From contig CAUJNA010001011.1 of the NCBI GenBank assembly GCA_963377175.1, positions 1 through 64,000 of the forward strand: a stretch of DNA of 64,000 bases, written 5' to 3'. The notes below the pieces were generated by a model that saw nothing but the letters and a program-made list of their open reading frames with translations, had not been told where the DNA came from and made no database searches. Numbering within the stretch: the stretch's first letter is position 1; every line of letters starts with the position of its first letter. The stretch comes from Effrenium voratum. Lineage: Eukaryota; Sar; Dinophyceae; Suessiales; Symbiodiniaceae. Of this stretch, positions 37,911 to 49,640 are shown piece by piece. The position numbers and the translations under genes were made by a program.

Positions 37911-38330
37911 ATGGGGCGTGCAGTGTCGGTGCTTCTTTTCTGTGTCGCTATGGACCCAGTGTACGTCAACTTAGGGTACATGGATGACAATGCTACGTGT
38001 GGAGAAGGAGTAAGCTGGCTGGCTAAGGCTCAGCAAGCCTTTACGTCTGCCTGCTTGGCTGGGTTTCAGGTCCTTGCGCACCATTGTATCGCCGCTTGGT
38101 CAGTTGATAGTGTGGGTTCCACCCAACCTATCGTCATGCCCCTCATGCGGCAATTAGCCTTGGAATAAATTTACAACCGCTCCCGCCTCTCTCCCCACCT
38201 GAGCTGCGGCATGAGGGGCACCTTGAATCAGCTACGGCACTTCTCAATACGTCTGCCCCGTGGCTGAAACGCCCTTGTGTACTATGTGGCCAAGGGGACA
38301 ACAGTGTGCAGCCACTCGGCCCAAGCCGGC
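37911..38330 (+). pseudogene. Remnant of another LINE reverse transcriptase (YMDD type)
   Basis: SVLLFCVAMDPVYVNLGYMD continues to DDNATCGEGVSW, with an intact YMDD motif C (37,977-37,988), then AFTSACLAGFQVLAHHC. A frame change near 38,150 leads to INLQPLPPLSPPELRHEG and a Cys pair, PWLKRPCVLCGQGDNS, typical of the post-RT region of LINEs. Upstream RT motifs A and B are absent or unreadable. It is distinct from elements A and B, whose motif C is YxDN. Confidence 0.6.
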
Positions 38331-38396
38331 GCGTGGTAGTGTGTGTCACCCCAAAAAGGGACGGGGTGCCAATTTGGGCACGGTGATTAGCTTGCC

Positions 38397-39990
38397 ATGG
38401 TTTCTGATAACACGCTCCGGAACGCTTGGTTTGAGGCCAACGCTTATGAGACCCTTTCCTTTGGCATACAGAAGCAGCTGATGGATGTTTTCTTTTGGGA
38501 TGGAGTCGACAAGCTCCCCTCAGCGCAACCGCGATCTATCCTTTTTGAAGCGTACGATGAGTGCTGGCATGATACAAATCAGACCATGATGAAGATCAAC
38601 CTCTTGCAGTATCGAGATGGCCATCGACTTCAAAAGTGCGATTCTTTCGACCTTCTGACGCCGAACCATTTGATTTCTGCTACCTTGGAGTATCCATTCA
38701 GAGCCACCGCTTGTGATGTTGTTCTCCAACAGGACGCAAATGCCAGTTTTTTGAGGACTTTGCCGTCAGGTGGAATTTTTCCACGACCTTGCTTGTCTCT
38801 GTCTGGGACCTTTTCTCGGGAACGGGAGGTTGGCGCTTTGGATTATTGCTAGCTGAGAACAGCATGAATCTTGATCTCCCTCCAATGCGTTTTGCAGTAG
38901 ATATATCAACCTGCTTGCGAACCAGACATTTGCACGCATTTTTGATGCCACAGTTTGGACAGAGCAACAACTCAATGACATATTATTGGAACAGATTTCC
39001 GCCGGAACACATGCTTTCACTACGAGCATTGACAGCATACAGCTTTTGAGACAAATCGCCCTTTGCAACTTGACCTTTGTCACTGCATCCCCCTCTTGTC
39101 AATCATGGAGTCTTGCTGGAAACCAAAAAGGTTTAGCTGCTGAAACTGGAATGAATATGGTGCAGTTCGTTTCCTGGCGTTGGTGCAACCGGTCGCAGTT
39201 TTCATTGAGAACGTGGTTGGGCTGATGCAACACCCACATTATCGCCTCATCACACAAGTGTGGAATCAGCTGGGTCTCAGGGCGGTCATGCGCCACACGC
39301 TGGGAACAAACGGTCATCTCCCGACAGATCGGCCACGGTACTTGGGTGTGTTGCTTCGAGTTGATACCCATGTGCCACATGAAGTGCTTCGCGCAATGCA
39401 GCAGATCAGAATCCCTCAGGCCATGGACAATGAGAAAGCCAGGCCAATGAATTTCATTTTGCCCACGCTGCCTGCGAATTGGAGATCTTTGCAGCCTACG
39501 CCCTCAGAGATTCTGCGTTTGTCAGACCCTGAGTTGAGCGCTGGAGGTGCAAGCTTGACACCGGCGGCCGTCTTGGATAGACGAATGATAAATCAGTCAA
39601 GCAGGTAACCATCGTGGCGTCTTACAGGAAATCAGTTCAGTATGATTACCAGTATCTCAGGCATCGCAAACTCCTGGTCAGCTTGGTTACTGTTTCAGGC
39701 ATTGTTAGATTCCTGCACCCAGTCGAGATTGCTGCGTGTCTGGGAATCCCAATTGCGCTTGGCCAAACATCCTTTCAGTTACCCATGGATCTGGACGCGG
39801 CCTACCGGCTCTTGGGCAACATGTTTGTTCCTTGTCAGTCGATGCTTGCTTTTTTGATGCTGGGACTCCTATACGGTTTTTTGCGGAACAATTCACTTTT
39901 GACATGCGACACGCCCTGCAATATTGGAAACAGCAGCTCATCGACATTGGCCAGGTCTGGATACTTGCCAAGGCTGACACGGACTTCCTG
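38397..39990 (+). pseudogene. C5 cytosine DNA methyltransferase region of element B
   Basis: An N-terminal segment (ILFEAYDECWHDTNQTMMK) precedes motif I, VSVWDLFSGTGGWRFGLLL (38,790-38,850). Motif IV reads FVTASPSCQSWSLAGNQKG, keeping the catalytic Cys but with Ser for the usual Pro. Motif VI is VFIENVVGLMQHP, and motif VIII is GTNGHLPTDRPRYLGVLL. Motifs IX-X are FLHPVEIAACLGIP and YRLLGNMFVPCQSML (about 39,710-39,850). Frame changes lie near 38,790, 39,050, 39,180 and 39,610. It corresponds to the enzyme at the head of element A but has diverged strongly. Confidence 0.7.
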
Positions 39991-40070
39991 AACATCTCCT
40001 GTGCTTCGGATATCTGGTCCCAGACTCAGAGTTTCCTGCCAATCACAATCGAATCTTTGGCAAGACCATT

Positions 40071-42793
40071 TTGCGGATGGTCCATGATGCTGACTTGGAC
40101 ACAGACATTTTGCGCCTCTGCTTGAGCGACAATGGGCGCCAGGACAATGCAGAATGCTTTTCAATTCTTGAATTCCAGCCTTCAGGTCAGGCCCGGGATT
40201 TGCTCCTGGTTATGCATCCGTCAGGAATTTTGATCCTGCGACATGCAACTCTCCCGCCGTGTAAGGCCACTGCAATGTTGAGCACATGGATCAACCACCT
40301 TGCAAGTCCCACCCAGGACCAATACCTGTATTACTTCAATGTGTTGGGTCACCCTTTCATTTGGACGGCTCAAGGAAATGAACATTTGGTCTTCGCCTTG
40401 CAGTGTAATCCCTCGACAGGGCAGATGTGTGAGCAGTGGAATTTTTCAGTTCATGATCAAGTCCTTCAAATCTTGAACGCGGCCACGAGCTCAGATGGTT
40501 TCTTTGACAATTTGCGTGCCTCTGGAGTCATTTCTTTGGTGCAGTGCTGTGGATGGCAAATGTCGGATCTCCAAACTCCATGCGACGGATCTGTTTCGGC
40601 AGTGACATTCGTGCCTAATGTCCAGGACATGTCTGGACCACATTGAGCTTGAATATCTCCTCCAGGTTTGGTCTTTTGGATCAGGGATCTCAGCACTTGC
40701 AAGCCCTCGTGGACTGCACGACCGACCTTTCGTTTTCGGAGGACAGCAGCAGGGTGGTCAGATGCCACAGACCCAGAAATGCAGAAAGCAGTTGCGCGCC
40801 TCAACAAGAATTGGCCTGAGGAAACATGGACACTCACCGCAGGTACGATCTCTATGGGGCCGTCCGGCCAACTTGCAGACAGACCGTAGCCGGCACAGAC
40901 TCGCACTGCCACCCACATTGTCAGGACATTTGCGAGTCACATGCGATGGACCTTGATGGAGCCCATTGGTCAATTCAGCCCGCAATCCCTTGGCATATCT
41001 TGCTGTCCTCCTGGACCGCTTTTTCAGGTATACAAGAGTGAGCTGCGAGCAACTCTGCAACCTGACGCCGCATTTCATTTCGTTCAGCAACTGGCGCAAG
41101 GCCAAGTGATTCACCTCCTCCAGCAGTCTGGACTTCAGTTACACTGGTCGGAAACTCAGACAGGCGCAGTGCGATTGAAGGTGCAGTATGAATCATCCTG
41201 CAATGGTGCATACCTGGAAGATGATTTTCTGGCATGCCTTTTCAAAGCGTATTGCAGTGAGTTGTCTCGACAATGGACAACCACGCACCCGGGATCTCTT
41301 GTACCTGCCAGCATCAGAATGGTCAACAAATGCAAGGTGAATCTCGAGGTGCCCCGCACCATTCAGGTCTCGGATTTGCAAAGTCTGTGGGAGATGGCTT
41401 GCAGATGGGTTGGAAGATCCCCTGAAATCAGATGGATTTGTGGCGCCAGAAACCGTACCCTGACGTGCCCCATAGGCGACTGCATTCATCAGGGTAAGAT
41501 CGTGTTTTACCATGTCGTCCGACTACACGGAGGAGGACACAAGCAGGACAAAGTTGTTGAGACAAAGACTCAGCTAGCGTCATGGATGGCTCTCGAGGGA
41601 ATCAAGGTCGATGATACCATGAGGATCATCGAGACTCTCCACTCAAAGGCAGGGCTGCCTCAGCTTCAACATGTCCTGGGAACCCAGGTTACTGACAAAG
41701 AAGACCAAGCCGAGCAAGATCGTGTCGAGTGCACCGGACTCAATCCAAGCTCAGGCCCGGTTACTTCAGATCGGTAGCACCCAGGACCACTGGAGTAGTG
41801 ATTGCGGACTTTGCAGATGTGCAGTCATGGCTTCAGAACCAAACTAAGATCTCAGCAGATGCTTTGGGCCTTTTCCTTCCCGGCAAGCACTCCGCAAACA
41901 CTGTACGACAGGGTACCAGTTGCAGATGCTCAACAGCGTCAATTTCTCATTTCAGCCACAATGTACCAGCTTGGAGAACAAGAAATAGGCACCGCATCGA
42001 GCTCAGGAGAAAGGTAGAACTGACCCTGTGCAAGGAGGATTTTGCAGCTAATATTTGGTCGGAGCTGCTCCTGAACCCGGTTCGCATCACTAGGCGCCTT
42101 TTAACCAAGGCCGGATGGAATGCAGGCCTGTCCAAGGTATGGGGACGTGCTTTCCTCAGCAACCATGTGAAAGTCCCCCCTGAAAAATGCGACGTCATTG
42201 CTTTCCAAGCAACAATCAATTCAGAGGATGAGGGTGAACTGCTCACCCATTCTGGAGTGGCAGGACCGTACATCACATCCCGTGACCCTCACGGCCGGCC
42301 TTGCAACAAATACAGGGTGCTTTGGCTCCCAGATACTAAATCTGACCTGCAGGTCCAGGCTGCGTCCATGAACGCCTTCGGACTTGTCAAGAGCACGGCA
42401 CCTGCTCACGTACCAGTGCGGTTCAGACACAGGCTTGAGCAAATTCCTCAGGGAATTCAGACCACCGGACTTCAGTCATGGGCGACATCCTTGAACTGGG
42501 CAATCAAGATCCAAAAGTGGAACGGGCCGCGCACTGCAATCATTCATACTGAACATCCTCCTCCTCCTGGAGTTTTGGCGATAAATGGTGAGCCGGTAAT
42601 TCTGCATGAGTTACATTTCACGCGAAAGGAGCCTGAGCGAGCCCCTCAGATGCCAGTAAAGACGCGGCAATTGCTACTGATATTCTGCAGACAAATGACC
42701 CATGGCGCAAATCGGACTCGGCCGACACAAGACCACCTTTACCACGGCGTCCCCAGCCCACACCTAGTGCAGGTCCTTTTGAGGCCAAATTGA
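40071..42793 (+). pseudogene. Element B ORF1 long region with one LHGGG module
   Basis: Sensible reading passes through several frames (40,071-40,646; 40,941-41,777; 41,729-42,793). It includes VVRLHGGGHKQDKV near 41,515, which matches the two modules of element A, and a C-terminal part (SWATSLNWAIKIQKWNGPRT; PPPGVLAINGEPVILHELHF). No enzymatic motif is seen. It likely forms part of an RNA-binding ORF1 protein or a partner of the methyltransferase. Confidence 0.5.
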
Positions 42794-43092
42794 AAGAACA
42801 GGAAAATGAGATTGTCAGCATGAAGAAATCGATTGCGGCAATGTCACAATCCCACACCCAGTTTGCCGGTCGGTGTGAAACCGAATTCAATTGGCTGCAA
42901 ACCGGTCAGGACAATATGCGAAAGGAGCTGAACCTCTCCCTTGAGACTGTCATGGTTAGGAGCCAGTCATCATTTGACGAGCTCAAGATGCTTTTGCAGG
43001 CCAACATGGGTGTGCAACAACACCATCGTCCAGCGAAAAAGGCAAAGGACTGTCACCCGGGAGAAATGGAGAGAATGGAGCTTGAGTCTTGA
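42790..43092 (+). CDS. Element B ORF1 C-terminal coiled coil
   Basis: About 100 aa: KEQENEIVSMKKSIAAMSQS, then TQFAGRCETEFNWLQTGQDN and RSQSSFDELKMLLQANM, then a basic patch (HHRPAKKAKDC) and a stop. Equivalent in position and build to the coiled coil of element A at 29,962-30,324, which also ends in a SFDE/FDELKxLL segment and a basic/acidic tail. Confidence 0.6.
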   Translation: MKEQENEIVSMKKSIAAMSQSHTQFAGRCETEFNWLQTGQDNMRKELNLSLETVMVRSQSSFDELKMLLQANMGVQQHHRPAKKAKDCHPGEMERMELES

Positions 43093-43715
43093 CTAGGGCC
43101 TGAGTTCATGATGCCACCAATTTCAGTGCACGCGCGTAAACTTCGAGAACATGATGGTGCTAGTCCAGCAGATGAATCACCATCGAGTTCACGGAGACAA
43201 TTCGGGGAGGTGATCCAGGAGCCCTGCAACCGCAGTTTTGCTCAAGGATCCAACACTATATTTTCTGGAATTTGTCTCTCAGATTTATTGCAATGGATCA
43301 TGTTTGCATGCGCAAACCAGGGGTATGCTTGTAGCCGGGACGATTTGGGATACACTTTCCTCAGCGCTTGTGATCTCTATCAGAACGGTCAGACGAGCTC
43401 ATCATGCAATGGTTTATTTTCAGGCAGGCTTGGTGCAAATCCTGCCGGCCAGAAATCCAATGGCGAGGGAATGGCCCATCCATTCCATTACTGCCCAATC
43501 CTTCATTTTCACTGGCGTTTTCAGGTGGTCTTTGCGAGAAATGCTGTGAAGCACCACCACTGCGCCACACCTGCAAACGGTGCCCAAGGTCCAGGGGGTT
43601 GGCCGAAGGCGCTGAGTACGAGTTTCCGTGAAAGAGAAAACAGGTCCACAGCCTTGCAATCAGTTACCTTTCAGTAGATTTGTCACATTGACTCATTTTT
43701 TTCTGGGAAGCAGCC
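43093..43715 (+). other. Spacer between ORF1 and ORF2 of element B
   Basis: Open frames exist but carry no known motif. The equivalent stretch of element A is much shorter (30,325-30,500), so extra DNA may have been gained here. Confidence 0.35.
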
Positions 43716-45262
43716 TTGCTCCTTTTTTGCCGGAATCCCGATTGGCAGATTTCGTACACTGGAATGCGAGTGGGGGAAGCCACTCACCCGGGCCCTCCGG
43801 CCCCAGACAATTTGCCATGTATTTTTGCATGTATTAATCCAACGGCGGTTCATGGAAAAATCCGCCAAATCACGAATTGCGGTGATGTAGTTATACTTGC
43901 CGAAACCAGTGCAACCCCAGCAGTTCAACGGGCCGCCAGTAAGGAGGCACTGTCTCGAGGTTTTCGGACAATTTGGGGTTCACCTGTTGCGCCCATGAAG
44001 CAGGTTGAACACGATCTGAACCTTCGAGGTGTTAGCGGTGGAGTTGCTTGTCTTAGCAGGTATCCGATTCGCGAGACAAGAGACCCCTTTCCTGAATCCT
44101 GGAAGGCCACCACTCGTATCCTGGAGTCGTATGTGCAGATTGGTGGAATCACTATACGGATTATCCCTATCTATGCCCAGGAGACACTTCAAGGGCACTC
44201 GCGGTGGCAAATTATTTGCTTGAAATGGCCAGCCAAAGACTGAATATGAACGCAACCCCAACAATCATTGCAGGAGACTTTAACCGTGCAACCCACACGC
44301 TTGAGGCTTGGAGCGCGCTACGGAAACGAGGATTCGTAGACCTACAATCTCACGCGCGCCACATCCATGGTACTCCTTTGCCACCCACATGCATTCCACG
44401 GAATTGCAAGAATGGAGGCACAAGGAATGATACTTTCCTGGTGGACCCCCGGTTGATGCCTTTCTTGCAAAATGTTGATGTTCTTCAAACCGATGATTTT
44501 AACATACACCGACCCATTCGAGCTCATTTTGCAGTTCCAGCGGTACAATTGCTACAGCCCAAATGGAAACTCCCACGTAGTTTTGCTGACCTCCATGTCG
44601 ACCCGGCGCGACTTGCGGACGCATATGCAGCAAATGCACCCGGCGCAATTGTGCCCACTGCGGACAATGCTGAACAGCATTTGCGCGATTGGAGTTCCTG
44701 TGTTGAGAAATCCGTTGACAATGCAATTGCAGACCACCACTCAGATAATCCCTTGCGCCAACCGAGATCCTCTTTACCTGGCTGCTACCAAGGCCGATGT
44801 GTGCCTGTTCAGGTTCGACACAAACCAACGGCAAACCCAATCCGACCCGGTCGGCGCAACGACTACCAGCCCCCGGGCGAGGCCATGACAATGAGATCTC
44901 GTCATCGGGTACGTCAACTTCGCCGAATACAATCACTTCTGAAAAGAATCCAATCTCAGCGGGTGCAGTCTTTGGTGGATTTGAGTGCGGAATGGCAGGC
45001 GATCTGCAAGGCCAAAGGATATGCCACTTCCTTCGTGGACTGGTTGCTCAACTGGCCGGACATGATTGCCGTTCCCTACCATGTGCCCACCTATGAGCAG
45101 TTGTTTCATATTGAGCAAATTGTGCGTTTCGACACTGACGCCACTGTGTTGCAGGAAGTTCAGGCCCGCTACCAGCTCAGAAAATATGCAAACACTCTGG
45201 ATGAGACGGTTGCCTTTCGCCCAACCAAATCCAGAAAGTTCGGGGGCCACAGACACCGATGA
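43716..45262 (+). pseudogene. Element B ORF2 endonuclease (EEP fold) and linker
   Basis: Leader GMRVGEATHPGPPAPD, then FACINPTAVHGKI and VVILAETSATPAVQ (catalytic Glu), then RGVSGGVACLSRYPI. A frame change near 44,210 is followed by PTIIAGDFNRATHTLE (GDFN), GGTRNDTFLVDP and DDFNIHRPIRAHF, the last replacing the usual SDHxP. The linker (RSRHRVRQLRRIQSLLKRIQ) parallels element A. The enzyme would nick target DNA for target-primed reverse transcription. Confidence 0.7.
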
Positions 45263-45299
45263 TCACGTGCTTGACTGAGGAGCGCATACTGGAAGTCCA

Positions 45300-46681
45300 A
45301 CCATCACGTAGGCGGCAAGCCAAAGGCCCGCCAGCATACTTCTTCAACTTGCCTGGCCAACACGATCCTCAGAAAACCACTTATTGTGGAGCGCACTGCG
45401 TTGTAATTGAATTCTTGCCCAACGGCACTTTTCAAGTCTTGCCAGCCCTCCCACATGTGCAGATTGAGCATCCCATTTTGAGATTGGTACAGCGCGGCTG
45501 CAATCCAAGACAACGTTGCGAAATACTGGAATAAATTCTGGCAGAGAGACAAGGTTGAAGAGCAAGAAGCTGACTTGCCCTGGAGGGATTTTCTGGACAT
45601 TGCAGATCGTGCCCCACCACTTGATGTTCAACACCACGTTGAACTCACCAGCTTGTCAGTATGGAAAGACGGAATCAGACAGCTCAAGAATGACTCGGCA
45701 CGTGGAGTTTGCGGATGGGTTCCGATCGCGCTCGCGATCGAGCACTTGAGTCAGATCCTCAACTCCTTCACTACAGGTTGGCCATCCTGGCTCCTTGTAT
45801 CAAGGGTTGTGTTACTGGCAAAAGAAGCTATTGTTCAAACGGCCGCTGCGGTACGCCCCATTACCGTTTACTCCGTTTTATGGAGACTCTGGGCGGGTAT
45901 CCTTGCCAGACAACTCTTGCAGGCATGGGCGTGTGCCAAAATCCCGGGTGTGCGTGGCGCCCTACCAGGCTGGTCAGTCTCAGACGCATGCATGCGAATC
46001 CAGCTCGCCATTGAATCAGCCCATGAAACAAGCACTCCAATTGCCGGATTCACACTTGATCTCATCAAAGCCTTCAACGGTTTGCCTAGACGTCCTGCAT
46101 TGCACATGCTGAAGAAACTGGGCTGCCCACCAGCTCTTGCCGACTCGTGGTACGCTAGCTTGCTCCGCATGAAAAGAGTTTTTTGTGTTGGCACCGACAT
46201 CTCCAAGGCACACAGCGCCACTACAGGTGTAGCGGAGGGTTGTCCCATTTCGGTCTTGATTATGAATTGCTTTTCGTACCTTGCATCTTTTTTAATCAGG
46301 TCGGTCGGGGCCACGCCCACGACTTATTTCGATAACTGGGGGTGGTTCTCTGACACAATGAGCTCAAACCGGGCAGCGCTCCAAACCGTTCTTCGCATGT
46401 GCAACTCCGCCCGTATCGATGTTTCGTACCCCAAGAGCTGGGCTTGGGGTACATCCAAAGCCCTTAGAGAGAAATGGCCGGACATTTTGAACGAGACCAT
46501 CGGTCATCAATCGGTTTTGAACGAAGCTGCGGAGCTCGGCGTAGTTTTTCACTACGCAAAGCAACATGGCCTACTGTCTCAATCAGCACGACTTGATCAG
46601 GTTCACGCAATCCTTAGCAGGATGACAGCACTAGACACCGGGATCCAGCAAATTGGGACACTGGTACAATCACTTGCATAG
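45300..46681 (+). CDS. Element B reverse transcriptase with YFDN motif C
   Basis: The frame 45,575-46,681 (368 aa) contains SVWKDGIRQLKNDSARGVCG, VRPITVYSVLWRLWAGILAR, motif A AGFTLDLIKAFNGLPRR, motif B GVAEGCPISVLIMNCF and motif C TTYFDNWGWFSD (Asp 46,331-46,333, Asn 46,334-46,336). Sequence from 45,300 to 45,575 in another frame probably holds the start of the domain. Asn in place of the second catalytic Asp is shared with element A. The order and motifs are those of LINE RTs. Confidence 0.75.
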
Positions 46682-46719
46682 CCCCGCACTCTTTTCGGAG
46701 TTGAATTCCTTCCTCTTGG

Positions 46720-48922
46720 ATGGAAACATTTCGAACAACTCAGAGCCAAGGTGACACAACTGATGCTTCCTCGCGCAGCATCTACTACCTCTCCTTGGCT
46801 TACTTGCTTGCTCCAGGCCTCCAAGATCCGGAGGAACACGCCCACCTATCCGTGCTCCGGAACTTGAAGCGTCATATCGCGCGTTCTGACCCCGAGCAGC
46901 AGACCGTTTTGTACAGCCGAATCAGCAACCACTCTGGCCGGTTTTTGAAGATACATGGTCCGGCAGGTGTAATCAAGCGGACACTCCAGCGAATCAACTG
47001 GTCGATGGATGAATCAGGTAATATTGTTACCAACACCATGATCAGATTCCAACTTGCCAAGACCCCTTGGAGGAGAATTTGTGAGTTCATGCGAGACTCC
47101 TGGATGATGTTTGTTTCAACGCAAGTTGTACACCGGAAGGAATGTCAGACTATTTCTTCTCTTTCACGCAGGGCAACGTCTACTGCATTCGGTCGCCTGG
47201 AAATCAGCCTACAGCGCACTGCAGCGCTGCAGATTTGTGGTGGTTACTCCTCTGCAGCCAGGACTACCCTCTGGAAGCCAGATGAGGACGGAGCCTGTCC
47301 GCTGTGTGGACAACTTGCCGATGCAAAGCACATTACATTGCATTGTCCGGCACTCGCGGCAGAACGTGAGACATGCGGTTTCTCGGACATTGCCCGATCC
47401 GCCGATGACACAATTTGGAGAGTCCCAGTAATCCAACGACACACAGATGCCCCGGCATATGTGTTTATCAGCGAGCACCTCAGCCCAGGCGTACTTCCTG
47501 AGCAGGGGACAGCCTGGATCGAGAATGCGGGCTCTGCTCCTTTTTTCTTCATCGACGGCAGTGGCCACAATCAGAAAGTACCGGAAGCACGTTTATCCAC
47601 CTGGTGCATAATTGGATGCAATGCGGAGGAAGCCGAATTTCAATCTGCGCATTCCAACTATAAGAGAACCAAGAGGATGCCGCTGTGCTTTACCATCCTC
47701 GCCGCAGGGCAAACTCAAGGAAGCCAGACAGTTGCCCGAGCAGAGCTTACAGCCTTGACGGTTACAGTCGAGGCAGTCGACACTGCCACCATCTATACAG
47801 ACTGTCAAGCTAATGTCGATATTTGGAACTGGCTGGCAACCAACCCCACTGATGCACAGATTGCAGCCCGTGCAAACGAAGATCTTGTCCTCAGATTGGC
47901 ACGGCGCCAATCTATACTGCAAATCCGGGTCCTCAAGGTCAAGGCGCACATCGACCCCCTTGGAATTCCGGACTCACCACAGGGTTTCATTCACCTTGGA
48001 AACATGTGTGCCGATGAGGGAGCCAAGCAGGCCATGAATCACATCGACCCGCAAATTCTGCAAGCTTCAAACCGAATTGCAGCCGGAAACGCTCGTGCAA
48101 TCACTGAGCTGACGGGAATCTTGACTTTCGCTGCGAAAATTGTAATCCACTACTTTCGAAAGGTAGCTGAAAAGCAGAAAGAAGACGGATTGCGACATAC
48201 TCCTGCGGAAAAAATGCGCCTTGTGACCAACTGGAATCCAGATGCGGCAACGTTGTTACAACCAGTTTTTGACGAGGATTTCTGCAATGCTTTCATGTGG
48301 GGAACTGCTTATCTGCAATCGGTACAACTTTGGTTAACTCAGATCAAATGGCCGGCAGCACACACAGCGGTTGACCCCGGAATTAGCCTTTTAGAGCTCC
48401 TCGTGAACTGGATGGTCAACAGTGGTATGGAGGTTCCCATTGTGATTCCCTCCGACAAACGGCCCAAGCACCCTCGTTTTTGCGATGCATACACTATTCG
48501 GGTTGGCGCTCAGGATCCTATTGTATACGCCTTGCCATGGTCCTGGAAACAGGCCCATCAACAACTTTGACAATGCACTTCGTGTTTTGCAACGGCGATC
48601 CAATGTGCCAATTTTGCCGTGGCATCAAAAGGCGAGACGTGCAGGATGTCTCACTTTGTTTGGAGCATCGCAACCTGGTGCTGGTTTCAGAATCAGGCCC
48701 GTCCTTCCACAACTTATGGACACGTTGCGGGCCATGCAAACGGGCTACAAGGACAGCAAGGAGTTCACACTTCCACGGGATTGGCATGTCCACTCGGTCG
48801 AACACCATACTTGCCATGTCACCATGCGTGAATCAGAGCTCCACGAAGGTCCATTCCAGCGCTTTGAGAGATGGAGAACTTTGCAGATGAATGAAAAGAA
48901 ACAGAGAGGCCGACGTCCATGA
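46720..48922 (+). CDS. Element B zinc finger, RNase H and C-terminal domain
   Basis: A 616-aa intact frame to 48,570, then a shifted tail to 48,922. There is a zinc knuckle CPLCGQLADAKHITLHC (about 47,300). RNase H has all acidic positions: FFFIDGSGHN, VARAELTALTV, TIYTDCQANVDIW, and VKAHIDP with GNMCADEGAKQ (about 47,545-48,030). The later part has a helical stretch and DPGISLLELLVNWMVNS, matching element A near 35,020. The tail after the shift (NNFDNALRVLQRRSNVPILP) also matches element A. RNase H removes the RNA strand during element replication. Confidence 0.8.
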
Positions 48923-49640
48923 TCTTACCATTTACATTTTACATCGCTTTTGCCCCTGTACTTGTTTATTTGCACAGTGCAGTGGAACCTCATGGCGGAT
49001 CTCATTATTTCCTTTGCTGAGCTTGGTTTTTCAAATCCCAGTACGCGCTTGCTGTTGCCAGGGTACATCCAGCCGCCTAGAACGTTCGTGCAGCCAAACC
49101 AGGCACCATCTGTCTGTGAGCCTGGTGACTGTCTTTCGTCTTGGAAGATGACCTGCGATGAATTCAGTTGCGCCTTTGCCGGCCTGACTTGCGTATTTCA
49201 CAGGAGCAATTGGGGGCTCCCTTTCTCATGAAAATGCCGTCAATGGCGACATCTTGATTTCTTGTGGTCGCACGCAAAACGGGACCTCCCTGTCTGGCTA
49301 GCTGGGGACGCGACCCAGTATGAAGTGAACTGTGTCGATTGCTTTGCGGACACTTTGTACAGTCTTTCTCATGTTTGATTTCCACGGTGGCCTGAGAATC
49401 AGCTTCACCGCAATACTCATTATCCGCTTCGGCTCGATGATTTCGCCTTCGTGGCGATCGTTGCTTGTTTTGGGTTGTTTTCCTTTTCCTCAACCGGCAA
49501 TGCCCGGGCGAGATGAAGATGAGCTTGACGAACTGGTCGCCTTCCGCACGCGCTGGGGGCGGCCACAAAGAAGGGGGGTGACAACAGTGTGCAGCATTGG
49601 ATGACATTGTGCCCTTGCTTAGGCCTTGCTGGTTCCCTTC
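48923..49640 (+). other. Gap after element B
   Basis: Probably the element B 3-prime region, then short frames (MPGRDEDELDELVAFRTRWG near 49,500) with no known domain. No poly-A tract was seen. Confidence 0.3.

Larger units (their letters stand above)
38390..48922 (+). mobile_element. Element B: methyltransferase-bearing LINE-type retroelement, colinear
   Basis: All parts run on the plus strand: methyltransferase (38,397-39,990), ORF1 (40,071-42,793), coiled coil (42,790-43,092), endonuclease (43,716-45,262), RT (45,300-46,681), zinc finger plus RNase H plus C-terminal domain (46,720-48,922). It gives the reference order against which element A is rearranged. Frame changes at several points prevent a single intact reading. 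Ends, poly-A tract and target duplication were not identified. Confidence 0.8.
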
